Source: Pedobacter aquatilis
Lineage (GTDB): Bacteria > Bacteroidota > Bacteroidia > Sphingobacteriales > Sphingobacteriaceae
NCBI RefSeq assembly: GCF_030409415.1
Contig: NZ_JAUFPW010000011.1
Location: 124,001-188,000 of the forward strand
DNA: 64,000 bases
Reading direction: 5' to 3'
Shown here: piece by piece, positions 51,712 through 61,618 of the stretch
Layout of the letters: each line of letters starts with the position of its first letter
Numbering within the stretch: the stretch's first letter is position 1
Position numbers and translations under genes: made by a program
Notes under the pieces: generated by a model
What the model was told of the DNA's origin: nothing
The model's database searches: none
The model's input: the letters and a program-made list of their open reading frames with translations, nothing else

Positions 51712-53685
51712 ATGCGTAGACTTCTATTATTATTTATCGCTTCTTTCTGTTCTATTTATTGTACTGCACAAAATTTTGAATTTGGCAGAATTACGCATGA
51801 TGATAACAATTTTGACAAAAATAAAATCGATAGTTCTGCCAATGCAGTTGTACTAAAAGAGTTTGGAACAACATCTATTCAAATAAGTGATAGAACAAAT
51901 AGTACCGAACTTTTTTTTGAATATCATGTCAAAATTAAAATCTACAATAAAGATGGCTATGACCAAGCTAATATTGTAATTCCTTCTTACAAAGATGGTA
52001 GCAGAGAAGAAATGATTAGCTCAATTAAAGCCTCAACATTTAATTATGAAAATGGAAAGTTTGTAGAAACAATAATGGATAAAAAGGCCATTTTTTCTGA
52101 AAGCAGATCGAAATATACCATGCTTACAAAATTCACCTTACCAAACATAAAGGATGGTTCTATAATTGAGTACAGCTATAAGTTAGAATCGCCAAATTTA
52201 TTCAACTTTAAAACATGGGAGTTTCAATCAGATATTCCCAAGGTTTACAGCGAATATTTAATCTATATTCCAGCCATTTACAACTATAATGTATCGCTAC
52301 GGGGATTTCAAAAACTAAGCGATACAAAAAGTGAAATTTCTAAAGAATGCTTAAGAGTTAATGGAACGCCAATAGATTGTTCGAAAATTTGGTACATTAT
52401 GAAAGATGTACCCGCTTTTGTAGAAGAAGATTTTATGACTGCGGCTAGCAATTTTAAATCTGCAATATATTTTGAGCTTTCAGACCAGATTACTACAACA
52501 GGTGCTAAAATTAATTACACTAAAAGCTGGCGAGATGTAGATTACGAATTAACAAGTGATAAAAGTTTCGGTTCTCAAATGAAGCGAAAAGATGTTTATA
52601 AAGACTTGCTCCCCTCGATTTTAAAATCTGCAACTGATGATTTATCTAAAGCCAAAGCAATTTATAACTATGTTAAAAATCAAATAAAGTGGAATAGATA
52701 TTATGGTAAATACAGCGAAGATAATATCAAAAAAGCGTTAGATCTACGCTCGGGTAACGTAGCGGATATAAACTTAAACTTGATTTCGGCACTTTCTACC
52801 GCAAATCTTGATGCTGAAGCTGTTATAATATCAACCAGAGATAACGGGACCGTAAATAAATTATTTCCTATTATAAGCGATTTTAATTACCTGGTTGCTA
52901 AAGTTAACATTGGCGATAAAAGCTATTTGCTTGATGCAACCGAACCTTTATTGCCATTTGGCTTATTACCGCTACGGTGTATTAACGATCAGGGTCGAGT
53001 AGTAAACCTAAAAAAGCCATCTTATTGGATTGATTTAACCGCATCGCAAAAATCATCAACCAGCTATATCTTGCAGGGAAAGCTAAATGTCGATGGTGTA
53101 ATTACTGGCACAATTACAACCCATAGCACTGGTTATGATGCATTTAATAAACGAAATGCGATTATAAAAAATAGTGGTGTTGATGAGTATGTAGAAAAAT
53201 TAGATGAATCAATGTCTAAAATAAAAATTCTTAAACACGAAATTAAGAATGTTGATAGTGTAGAAAAAACGCTTACCGAAATTTACGATATAGAATTTGC
53301 ACCCCTGCTAAATGCTGATAAAGATGAGCTTTACTTTAATCCGTTTTTTATAAATCCAATTACTAAAAACCCATTTAACTTAACTTCGAGAACTTATCCG
53401 GTCGATTTGGGCGCAACATCAGACCAAAGAATTTTAATTAATATCGAACTTCCTGGCAAGTATGAATTAAAGGATAAACCTAAGGATTTAGCAATTGGTT
53501 TACCAAATACAGGTGGCAAATATTTGCTAAAAACCGGAATCGAAGATAATATGATTTCGTTTAGTCAAATCATGCAATTTAATAAAGCTAGTTACATTCC
53601 AGAAGAGTATCCATATTTAAAAGAATTTTATAGTAAAATAATTCAAAACCAAAAGGCTGAACTTTTACTTAAAAAAACAAACTAA
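51712..53685 (+). CDS. DUF3857/transglutaminase-like exported protein, catalytic residues lost
   Basis: A 657-residue exported protein (signal MRRLLLLFIASFCSIYCTAQ). A DUF3857 beta domain (about 40-250) is followed by a transglutaminase-like core (about 295-420). The motif that is GxCxD in active enzymes reads GNVAD here (RSGNVADINLNL), and the usual His position reads FNYLVAKV, so the Cys and His are both gone while LLDATEP is kept. It is probably a binding or scaffold relative. Its stop codon overlaps the start of the next, catalytically complete paralogue, so the two are made together. Confidence 0.85.
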   Translation: MRRLLLLFIASFCSIYCTAQNFEFGRITHDDNNFDKNKIDSSANAVVLKEFGTTSIQISDRTNSTELFFEYHVKIKIYNKDGYDQANIVIPSYKDGSREEMISSIKASTFNYENGKFVETIMDKKAIFSESRSKYTMLTKFTLPNIKDGSIIEYSYKLESPNLFNFKTWEFQSDIPKVYSEYLIYIPAIYNYNVSLRGFQKLSDTKSEISKECLRVNGTPIDCSKIWYIMKDVPAFVEEDFMTAASNFKSAIYFELSDQITTTGAKINYTKSWRDVDYELTSDKSFGSQMKRKDVYKDLLPSILKSATDDLSKAKAIYNYVKNQIKWNRYYGKYSEDNIKKALDLRSGNVADINLNLISALSTANLDAEAVIISTRDNGTVNKLFPIISDFNYLVAKVNIGDKSYLLDATEPLLPFGLLPLRCINDQGRVVNLKKPSYWIDLTASQKSSTSYILQGKLNVDGVITGTITTHSTGYDAFNKRNAIIKNSGVDEYVEKLDESMSKIKILKHEIKNVDSVEKTLTEIYDIEFAPLLNADKDELYFNPFFINPITKNPFNLTSRTYPVDLGATSDQRILINIELPGKYELKDKPKDLAIGLPNTGGKYLLKTGIEDNMISFSQIMQFNKASYIPEEYPYLKEFYSKIIQNQKAELLLKKTN

Positions 53686-55592
53686 TGAAATTTGCTTTTA
53701 TCCTTTTATCGCTCTGCGTAACTTTTGTTCATGTATATGCGCAAGACACTTACAATGCAGATTTAATTCCAGCGAGTTTAAAGAACCGTGCCAATGCAAT
53801 AATAAGGAACGAAGAAACAACTGTTAATATGCTTGCCATAGATAATGTTACACAAACCGTAAAACAAGCAATAACAGTTTTAAATAAAAACGGAGAAAAC
53901 GCAGCCAGATTAGTTTTATTTTATGATAAAAGCATAACAATAAAAAGTTTAAAAGGAGAAGTTTACAATGCTGCAGGTAAGCTAACAGGCAAATTCAATC
54001 AGAGTAATTTTACAGATGAAAGTGCAGCCGATGGATTTTCTCTGTTTGTAGATAATAGAGTTAAGCATTTTTTGCCTAATGAAAGTGTTTATCCTTATAC
54101 TGTGGTTTATAACTATGAAATTAAGCATAAACAAAATCTTGTAATTCCAGATTGGAATCCAAAACCAGCTAATGATGTTTCAGTTGAGCAAAGCAGCTAC
54201 ACATTTATTTGTAACCTAATGGATGAATTAAGAATTAAGGCTCAAAACTATCCAGGTAATCCGTTAGAAACTAAAACAGATAAGCAAAAAACTTATGTTT
54301 GGGCTGTTAAAAATATAGCCGCTGTTAAACCGGAACCTTACAGTCCGGATAGAGATACTTACGAAACCAGTGTAAAAATTGCACCAAAAGATTTTGCTTT
54401 TTATAATTACAAAGGCACTTATAATAATTGGGATGAATTGGGTAAATGGATTTATAGTAATTTATTAAAAGGACGTTCTGCGCTCCCACAAGGTACTATT
54501 GAGGCGATTAAAGATTTAGTAAAGAATGATATTGATGATAAAGATAAGGCGAGAAAAATCTATCAATACATGCAAAATAAAACACGATATATAAGTGTTC
54601 AAATTGGCATTGGTGGTAATCAACCTGTAGCAGCGTCAGAAGTGGATAGACTAGGTTATGGTGATTGTAAGGCTTTGGTTAATTATACTCAAAGCTTGCT
54701 TAGTGTTGCCGGTATCGAATCTTATTATTGTGTAGTTGAAGCAGGAAGCCGCAAAAAGAGTTTCGATGCAAACTACGCAAGTATGGTGCAAGGAAATCAT
54801 ATTATTTTATGTATGCCTTTAAAAGGAGATACCACCTGGTTAGAGTGCACCAATCAAAAAATTCCGTTCGGTTTTTTGAGTGATTTTACCGATGATAGAT
54901 TAGTTTTAGCATGCACAGCTAATGGAGGAAAGTTATTAAAAACACCAAAACTCAGTACACAAGAAAATAAGCAACATAGAACTGCAAATTTATCTATTCT
55001 TCCAAACGGAGATGTTAAGGGAAATATAAAAACGATATTTTCTGGAGCACAGTACGATAACAGCGAACACATTATTGGTAAATCATTTCCAGAACAACAG
55101 AAGCTTTTAGCTGATGCTTATAATATTGATAACATTAATTTTAACAAGATAACTTATATTCAAAACAAAAGTCTCGCTCCCCAAATAACCGAAGAATTAG
55201 ATGTTAGCATCAATAAATATGCCTTTGTTAATAATGATAAATTATTTCTGATACCCAATGCTTTTAACATCAAAGAAAGCATAGCTGAAACTAAAACCCG
55301 AACGAAATCACTTTATTTAGATAGAGGCTTTACTGATGAGGATAGCATCACATACAATCTACCTGACGGGCTTTTAACTACCGCAATTCCGAATAATGAT
55401 AAAAAAATCAAAAATCAATTTGGTGAATACATAACTAAAGTAACTTTAGAAGGAAAGAAGTTAAATTACTACCGGAAACTTGTTATTAATGAAGGAACAT
55501 TTCCGCCTGATGCTTATGCAGAGTTTTATAATTTTATAACTGAAGTTTATACAGCAGATAGATATAAACTTATTCTTAGCTTAAAAAGATAA
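53685..55592 (+). CDS. DUF3857/transglutaminase-like exported protein, active-site Cys kept
   Basis: A 635-residue exported protein (signal MKFAFILLSLCVTFVHVYAQ). A DUF3857 domain (about 35-240) precedes a transglutaminase core with the active Cys328 in GYGDCKALVNY and His in QGNHIILCMP. The acid residue is Glu in TTWLECTNQ, a usual variant in this family. The C-terminal third is beta-rich. Relatives occur across Bacteroidota as exported peptidase- or amidase-like proteins of unknown substrate. It is cotranscribed with the preceding paralogue through a TAATG overlap. Confidence 0.87.
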   Translation: MKFAFILLSLCVTFVHVYAQDTYNADLIPASLKNRANAIIRNEETTVNMLAIDNVTQTVKQAITVLNKNGENAARLVLFYDKSITIKSLKGEVYNAAGKLTGKFNQSNFTDESAADGFSLFVDNRVKHFLPNESVYPYTVVYNYEIKHKQNLVIPDWNPKPANDVSVEQSSYTFICNLMDELRIKAQNYPGNPLETKTDKQKTYVWAVKNIAAVKPEPYSPDRDTYETSVKIAPKDFAFYNYKGTYNNWDELGKWIYSNLLKGRSALPQGTIEAIKDLVKNDIDDKDKARKIYQYMQNKTRYISVQIGIGGNQPVAASEVDRLGYGDCKALVNYTQSLLSVAGIESYYCVVEAGSRKKSFDANYASMVQGNHIILCMPLKGDTTWLECTNQKIPFGFLSDFTDDRLVLACTANGGKLLKTPKLSTQENKQHRTANLSILPNGDVKGNIKTIFSGAQYDNSEHIIGKSFPEQQKLLADAYNIDNINFNKITYIQNKSLAPQITEELDVSINKYAFVNNDKLFLIPNAFNIKESIAETKTRTKSLYLDRGFTDEDSITYNLPDGLLTTAIPNNDKKIKNQFGEYITKVTLEGKKLNYYRKLVINEGTFPPDAYAEFYNFITEVYTADRYKLILSLKR

Positions 55593-55698
55593 TTCCAAGG
55601 CTAATTCCAATAATCATAATTAAGTACATAAGGATTTCTGTAGTGGCAAAACGCTTATATTTTGTCCAGAATGAATAGTCTTTATCTTGATTCGGCAT
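55576..55698 (-). CDS. Small membrane protein, 40 residues
   Basis: A short frame from ATG at 55696-55698 to TAA at 55576-55578. It has a charged, aromatic N-terminal half (MPNQDKDYSFWTKYKRF) followed by one hydrophobic helix (ILMYLIMIIGISLGIIFL), a normal layout for small bacterial membrane proteins. It overlaps the end of the DUF3857 gene on the other strand by 17 bases. It is too short for ordinary gene finding. No family is recognised, but a clean start, one membrane segment and a free intergenic position favour a real gene. Confidence 0.5.
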   Translation of the reverse strand: MPNQDKDYSFWTKYKRFATTEILMYLIMIIGISLGIIFLS

Positions 55699-55876
55699 CT
55701 GTTTTCAAAGTTAAACAATTGCCTCATATAAGCATCTTAATATTTATCTCTCAATCAAATTATCAATATCAAAGAATTGTCATTAAGGAACTAGTATGAA
55801 TTTTGTATCGCCGCTGTTACAATATTTATCGAAAAGGAGCGTATAAGTAATTCAGAATCATACAAATATTCCCTTA

Positions 55877-56665
55877 ATGAGAAAAAGATTGGTGGGCGTG
55901 GCCTTATTCCTTTTGATAGGTATAGGCATTATTGGAACAGGTTGGAAAGCGGTTGAGCATCCGCAAAAGAATCAATCGATAACTCAGGTTTTATCAAGCG
56001 ATAGCCTTTACAATGAGCATATCGAAAACCTTTATCATGAAGTTCACCTCGATTCGATAGGTTTAAACATAAATGTATTCGAAAAGGCATTAACAGGGTT
56101 TTATAACCTTAAACATTCGGGTTTATTGCATTCTAAATCCATTTTAACTATTGCTGATTTTGATCAGGAAAGCCGCAATCGGAGACTTTATATTATCGAT
56201 ATAGAAAAAAGAGAATTGATTTTAAACACCTGGGTCGCTCATGGTTTAAATAGCGGTGATGATAAACCGAATTATTTTTCGAACACAAAGAACTCAAATG
56301 CCAGTAGCTTAGGTTTTTACATCACCGGAGAAACTTATTATGGTAAGCATGGTCGCTCGCTAAAACTTGATGGTGTTGATTATGGCTTTAATAATAATGC
56401 AAGAGAGCGGGCAATTGTTTTGCATGGTGCGGATTATGTTAGTCAGGCAAGTATTAACCAATTAGGTCGTTTAGGAAGAAGTCAGGGCTGCCCTGCCGTT
56501 TCATCAAAACTTGTAGATAAAGTAATCAATGTTATATCTGATAAAACCGTTTTATTTATTAATAATACAAACCAAAACTATAATTCCAGGTATTTAGATG
56601 AAACGCTTGCTGCAAATGTGGCGCTTAACCAGCAAGCAGATGTTTTAGCTTCGAATTTTGATTAA
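55877..56665 (+). CDS. L,D-transpeptidase-like murein enzyme (YkuD_2 family)
   Basis: A 262-residue protein with an N-terminal membrane or signal segment (VGVALFLLIGIGIIGTGW, 5-22). The C-terminal catalytic domain has LYIIDIEKRELILNTWVAHG, LSFYITGETYYGKHG-like (SLGFYITGETYYGKHGRSL), IVLHGADYV and the active cysteine in LGRSQGCPAVSSK. This is the YkuD_2 type common in Bacteroidota, related to L,D-transpeptidases that cross-link or trim peptidoglycan, and acting outside the cytoplasmic membrane. It is a single gene. Confidence 0.88.
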   Translation: MRKRLVGVALFLLIGIGIIGTGWKAVEHPQKNQSITQVLSSDSLYNEHIENLYHEVHLDSIGLNINVFEKALTGFYNLKHSGLLHSKSILTIADFDQESRNRRLYIIDIEKRELILNTWVAHGLNSGDDKPNYFSNTKNSNASSLGFYITGETYYGKHGRSLKLDGVDYGFNNNARERAIVLHGADYVSQASINQLGRLGRSQGCPAVSSKLVDKVINVISDKTVLFINNTNQNYNSRYLDETLAANVALNQQADVLASNFD

Positions 56666-57102
56666 GAAATTAATTTTTCATTGCCAATATTTTTGGGTAA
56701 AAACCAGGAAATTTGCCGTTTTAAACCAGAAATTAAATCCCAAAACCAGCGGTTCGTATCTTTATATTTTTCGCCACAATCTATAATTTCAGCTCTTTCA
56801 ATACCCTTTAGCAATATCTTTTTTAGCCATTTGATATTATTATATTTGTTGAGTAACAACCCAAAATAATGACTGTAAACATGTGCCCATATTTCTACAG
56901 TCAAAGAATTATCTGATATGTTTAGCTGTTTTTCAAAAGTGGCTTCGTAATCGGTTTTTATAAATCTAACAAGTTTTAATGTTTGTGAAATCGATCCACC
57001 ATCAAGATATAACCAAAGCGCCTTATCGCTCTTTAAACGGATTAAACCATCATCAAGTGAAACCTTAATTCTATAATTATCTATCTCGTAAAATTTATCC
57101 AT
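56662..57102 (-). CDS. Hypothetical protein
   Basis: A 146-residue cytoplasmic protein without signal or membrane segment. It begins with a beta-rich part (FYEIDNYRIKVSLDDGLIRL) and continues with helices rich in aromatic and basic residues (LKKILLKGIERAEIIDCG, RWFWDLISGLKRQISWFLP). I recognise no family. It overlaps the end of the transpeptidase gene by 4 bases on the other strand and stands alone. Coding is likely from length and composition. Confidence 0.65.
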   Translation of the reverse strand: MDKFYEIDNYRIKVSLDDGLIRLKSDKALWLYLDGGSISQTLKLVRFIKTDYEATFEKQLNISDNSLTVEIWAHVYSHYFGLLLNKYNNIKWLKKILLKGIERAEIIDCGEKYKDTNRWFWDLISGLKRQISWFLPKNIGNEKLIS

Positions 57103-57294
57103 TTTATCTAACTGTTAATGTTAGACAGTTGAAAACTAAAATTGTTAATATAAATTCAGATATATGCTGATTATCAATTAATTTATTTTCATTAGCAGCA
57201 CAATTTGCAAAGTGAAGCGTAATTGTGCATAATTTTTTACTTACTGGCAGCATATTTTTAATCATCTTTGGGGTTCAAAACACTAAAGCTTTTA

Positions 57295-59151
57295 ATGAAA
57301 ATTGTAATTGCAGAAAAACCATCGGTTGGTAGAGAGTTAGCTAAAGTTTTTGGCGCAACAACCAGAAAAGATGGATACATTGAAGGAAAAGGTTATTCAT
57401 TTACCTGGGCTTTTGGGCATTTATTACAATTAGCACCGCCACAAGATTATGGCTTTATTGGCTGGAGAAAACAACATTTACCAATGTTGCCTGCCAAGTT
57501 TAAACTTGCGGTTAGAAAAAATAAAACAAAAGATGGCTTTATTGAAGACCCGGCAGTTAGAAAACAATTAGATACCATCAAAAAACTTTTTGATGAAGCA
57601 TCGGAAATAATTGTTGCAACGGATGCTGGACGTGAGGGTGAATTGATTTTCAGATATATCTATTATTACTTAAAGTGCAAAAAACCTTTTAAGCGATTGT
57701 GGATTTCATCCCAAACTGATGAAGCGATTAAAGATGGCTTTAGAAATTTAAAGCCAGGTACCGATTACGATACGCTATTTAATTCAGCACATTGCAGGTC
57801 AGAATCTGATTGGTTGGTGGGTATGAATGCAACGCAAGCTTTGAGTATTTCTGCCGGAAACAGAACAGTACTTTCTTTGGGTCGTGTGCAAACCCCTACT
57901 CTGGCTATGATTTGCGCCCGCTTTTTAGAAATTAAGAATTTTGTTCCGCAAACTTACTTTCAGATAAGCATTCAACTTACTAAAGATGAGCAAACATTTA
58001 AAGCAATTTCAACAAGTAATTATAAAGATAAAACAGAAGCTGAAGCTGTTTTTAATTTAGTTGAAGATGTGCCTGCTGGTTTTCCTAACGGAGGAAATAT
58101 TACTGCCGTTGAAGCTAAACCAAGAAAAGAACCACCACCGCTTTTACACGATTTAAGTTCTTTACAACAAGAAGCCAATAAGAAAAAAGGTTTCACAGCC
58201 GACCAAACACTTAATCTTCTACAAAATTTATACGAAAGTAAATTGGTTTCCTATCCACGTACCGGAAGCAGATATATTGGCGACGATGTTTTTGCAGGCG
58301 TACCGAATTTAATTTCGAAGTTCATTAATCATCCGGACTTTGGTAAACAAGCCACTTTTTTGCAAACTACAAGTTTAAATAAGCGTAGTGTAAATGCAAA
58401 GAAAGTAACCGATCACCACGCTATATTGCCAACTGGCGAAGAAGCGTACGGCTTAAGTGCTGATAAGCAGGCAATTTATGATATGGTTGTTGGAAGGATG
58501 ATTGAAGCCTTTCATCAGGAATGTTTAAAGGAAATAACAAAAATAACCATACAATCTGCCACTACTTTTTTAGCAAACGGCACAGTAATTCGTTCAGCTG
58601 GATGGCGTTCTGTTTTTAATGAAACCGAAGACGATAAAAAGGATGAAGATAACGCCGCATTGCCAAAAGTTGCTGTTGGTGAAACATTACCAATCGTTGA
58701 AAAGACATTATTAGAGAAGCAGACCAAACCAAAGGCAATGTACAATGAAGCATCTTTATTAAAAGCTTTAGAAACATCTGGTAAAGAAATTGAAGATGAG
58801 GAACTTAGATATGCAATGAAAGATAGTGGTTTGGGTACACCTGCAACAAGAGCTTCAATAATTGAAACCTTAATAACCAGAGATTATATTAGCAGGGAGA
58901 AGCGAAATTTAATACCTACAAATAAGGGTTTAGCTGTTTATGAAGTAGTGAAAGATAAGCGTATTGCGCAAGCAGAACTTACAGGACAATGGGAAAAAAG
59001 ATTGGAAGAAATCCGTTCTGGTGCATCTGTTAAAGACTTTAAGGAAGAAATACAGGAGTATACCAAAACCATTACCACAGAACTTTTAATAGCAGGAGCT
59101 ACAATTTCAGGAAAAATTGAAGAGCAAAAAGTTGAAAGTTTAGCCAAATAG
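57295..59151 (+). CDS. topB: DNA topoisomerase III
   Basis: A 618-residue type IA topoisomerase that passes one DNA strand through another and often works with RecQ in decatenation; recQ lies about 27 kb upstream. The TOPRIM domain opens with MKIVIAEKPSVGREL and has ATDAGREGELIFR. The catalytic tyrosine is in LVSYPRTGSRYI. GLGTPATRASIIETL is near the C-terminus. The start at 57295 fits the family; an in-frame start 27 bases earlier adds nothing. No zinc ribbons follow, as in many TopB proteins. Confidence 0.95.
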   Translation: MKIVIAEKPSVGRELAKVFGATTRKDGYIEGKGYSFTWAFGHLLQLAPPQDYGFIGWRKQHLPMLPAKFKLAVRKNKTKDGFIEDPAVRKQLDTIKKLFDEASEIIVATDAGREGELIFRYIYYYLKCKKPFKRLWISSQTDEAIKDGFRNLKPGTDYDTLFNSAHCRSESDWLVGMNATQALSISAGNRTVLSLGRVQTPTLAMICARFLEIKNFVPQTYFQISIQLTKDEQTFKAISTSNYKDKTEAEAVFNLVEDVPAGFPNGGNITAVEAKPRKEPPPLLHDLSSLQQEANKKKGFTADQTLNLLQNLYESKLVSYPRTGSRYIGDDVFAGVPNLISKFINHPDFGKQATFLQTTSLNKRSVNAKKVTDHHAILPTGEEAYGLSADKQAIYDMVVGRMIEAFHQECLKEITKITIQSATTFLANGTVIRSAGWRSVFNETEDDKKDEDNAALPKVAVGETLPIVEKTLLEKQTKPKAMYNEASLLKALETSGKEIEDEELRYAMKDSGLGTPATRASIIETLITRDYISREKRNLIPTNKGLAVYEVVKDKRIAQAELTGQWEKRLEEIRSGASVKDFKEEIQEYTKTITTELLIAGATISGKIEEQKVESLAK

Positions 59152-59159
59152 TTCTTTTA

Positions 59160-59516
59160 TTATTTCCTAGTTGAAACATTCATATTTTCATCTTTTTGTA
59201 TAAAACCAAATGCTCCAGCAGCTTTGTACTCAGCCTCTAAAGTTTTTTTATCATTACCGGTAAACATTACTATAACCAGATCTGGATATTCCATTTTTAA
59301 TTCTATAACAGTATTTGGACTGCTATCACCATTTGGCATATTAATATCCAGCAGTAAAAGATCGAATTTTTCTTCTTTTAATTGTTGGTGCGTATCTAAA
59401 AGGTTTTCAGTTTCGAAAATATGAGGATTTATTAAAAGTTTTTTAAAGAAACCACGCATAACCAATCGCATTAACTCTGTATCGTCGGCAATTAAAATCT
59501 TTATGTTTCCTCGCAT
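59160..59516 (-). CDS. Single-domain response regulator
   Basis: A 118-residue receiver domain and nothing more. The acidic pair D11-D12, the phosphorylation site D57 in LLLLDINMP, T86 and K108 (FIQKDE) are all present, so phosphorylation should work. With no output domain it must act by binding a partner, as CheY or Spo0F do. No histidine kinase is nearby. It is convergent with topB, with 8 bases between them. Confidence 0.9.
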   Translation of the reverse strand: MRGNIKILIADDTELMRLVMRGFFKKLLINPHIFETENLLDTHQQLKEEKFDLLLLDINMPNGDSSPNTVIELKMEYPDLVIVMFTGNDKKTLEAEYKAAGAFGFIQKDENMNVSTRK

Positions 59517-59671
59517 TCTAAATTAGGTATGATGATTTAAAGAAAAAACACCGCTCATACAAGCAGTAGATATGCTATTTTACCTTAAAAATTAATGCAA
59601 AATTTGCTAGTATGGGATGATAACCAAAAATAACAATTTTATTGATTTACGGACAAAATATACAATTATTA

Positions 59672-61579
59672 TTAAACCGACATAAATTCCCAGGCGCTGT
59701 GATAGCCATTTAAATCTTCAGCATACTTTATAAAATCATTATAAAAAGAAAATCTTGATAGAGTACTTCCATCACCAATAACAACAAGCTTTTTTCTTGC
59801 TCTTGTCATGGCAACATTCATCCTTCTAATATCGGATAGAAAGCCAATAATACCGTCGTTATTACTTCTAGTGAGGCTGATATAAATTACATCTCTTTCC
59901 TGGCCTTGGAAACTATCAATCGTATTAACTGATATTTTGTGCGCATTATCGACCAAAATTTCATTGTTTTGTAGCAATTCTTTTAGGAGATAGACTTGTT
60001 GCTTGTAGGGAGAAATAATGCCAAATGTTGGCAAATTCATATTGCCTAATTTCAATTTTTCTATTAATGCGGTTAAATGATTTAGAGCAAATGTTGCTTC
60101 ATCTGGATTTGTTGTACTTGTACCATCAGCTTTTTCATCAAAACTGCAACCCGAAGTATCAATAAACATTACTGGCGGCTCATCTTCTGCAATCTGATGG
60201 TTAGCAACAGAAAAATGAGCCTGGAGCTTATTTTCATAAAAAACCTTTGATGAATAACCCATAATTTGAGTGTTCATTCTATATTGTTCTTGTAGAAGCG
60301 TAACATAATCTCTATTTAATTCAACAGATTTTTCGAGTAATGTTTTACTCAGACCCTTTTCAGCAGCCTCATTAGATTTTATTGTAGGCGAAAGCTGGAA
60401 ATGATCTCCTGCTAGAATAACTTTGTCAGCTTTTAATATTGGTATCCAGCAAGCGGGTTCTAAGGCTTGTCCGGCTTCATCTATAAAAACTGTGCTGTAT
60501 TTTAAATTTTTGACTGTGTAATGATTCGATCCAACTAATGTTGCTGTAATAATTTCGGTGTTGGCAAATATGTTTTCAATGATGTATTTTTCTGAGTTTT
60601 CTATCTCTCTGCCAATTTTATGTGCCTCATCAAATAACGCTTTTCGCTGCTCTCGCTCTGCCCTACCAAAACTGCGCTTATATTTATGCGCCATGTTTTT
60701 ATATTCTGCCGCCTGTTTCCTTAAAGCTTTAATACTTTTCATTTCCGCATGAACCGACATTTTATAATCCAGCGTTGCATGCATTAAATGTTCAGAAACC
60801 CTTGCCGGATTTCCAACTCTAACAATATTTAATCCGCTTTCGGCTAATTTTTCGGTAAGTAAATCTACAGCAGTATTACTCGGAGCAACAACTAATATTT
60901 TCTGCTTTTCTAATTTACTAACAGCTTTAATAGCTTCAACAAGGGTTGTTGTTTTACCAGTTCCTGGCGGACCATGAACAATTGCCAACTCATTAGCCGA
61001 TAATATTTTGTTAACGGCAGCTATCTGAGAATTGTTCAGCTTTTCAGATTTAAAATTACAATCTAAAGTTTTAAATGAAGGTGTTTTATGACCAATTAAA
61101 ATTTTAATGAGACTATTTTTGCCTTCATCTTCGATAATTGAACCAGCAGTTTTTAAGGCATTCCGCATTTCATCATAACTATTATTATCAAACAACAAAT
61201 CTACACCAAGCTTTCCATCTTTTGTCCAATCTGGCAATTCATCCAATTTTAAACTGATTTTCATCTTATCGCGACTTAAATGACTGATTACGCCTTCAAT
61301 TCTATCATCTTTTGGATTATGATTGGAGAAGATTACAACAGATGATCCGAAACGGAACTGCTGAGACAAATCCTTATGAGTTGTTCTTTCAATTTCGATA
61401 TTTAGATACTCTCCTCTCCCAATTTCCGTGTTGCGGATTGAAATTGGGTACCAGGTTAATCCTAAATTTCGCCTATCGGCAGCAGAACTATTTTCTGTAA
61501 GTTTTAAATAAGCTTCGTGATCTGCCTTTTGCTCAATTTGAAGCAATTCAAGCTGTTTTGTGAAATATTCTTTAAGCAA
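59672..61579 (-). CDS. UPF1/SMUBP2-like superfamily 1B helicase
   Basis: A 635-residue helicase. An N-terminal beta-barrel-like region (about 40-135) interrupts the start, then the motor: Walker A GPPGTGKT at 203-210, Walker B VFIDEAGQALEPACW, GDHFQLSPT, LQEQYRMN, ISPYKQQVYLL, DSFQGQERDVIYISLTRS and AMTRARKKLVVIGD. It matches the UPF1/SMUBP2/DNA2 group, which unwinds DNA or RNA 5' to 3'. The gene lies 39 bases behind the DUF3037 gene on the same strand, so it may share a transcript with the HipA-like kinase pair. Confidence 0.9.
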   Translation of the reverse strand: MLKEYFTKQLELLQIEQKADHEAYLKLTENSSAADRRNLGLTWYPISIRNTEIGRGEYLNIEIERTTHKDLSQQFRFGSSVVIFSNHNPKDDRIEGVISHLSRDKMKISLKLDELPDWTKDGKLGVDLLFDNNSYDEMRNALKTAGSIIEDEGKNSLIKILIGHKTPSFKTLDCNFKSEKLNNSQIAAVNKILSANELAIVHGPPGTGKTTTLVEAIKAVSKLEKQKILVVAPSNTAVDLLTEKLAESGLNIVRVGNPARVSEHLMHATLDYKMSVHAEMKSIKALRKQAAEYKNMAHKYKRSFGRAEREQRKALFDEAHKIGREIENSEKYIIENIFANTEIITATLVGSNHYTVKNLKYSTVFIDEAGQALEPACWIPILKADKVILAGDHFQLSPTIKSNEAAEKGLSKTLLEKSVELNRDYVTLLQEQYRMNTQIMGYSSKVFYENKLQAHFSVANHQIAEDEPPVMFIDTSGCSFDEKADGTSTTNPDEATFALNHLTALIEKLKLGNMNLPTFGIISPYKQQVYLLKELLQNNEILVDNAHKISVNTIDSFQGQERDVIYISLTRSNNDGIIGFLSDIRRMNVAMTRARKKLVVIGDGSTLSRFSFYNDFIKYAEDLNGYHSAWEFMSV

Positions 61580-61618
61580 TTTTAGTTTTTTTAATGTCGT
61601 CGTTCTATAAATAAATTA

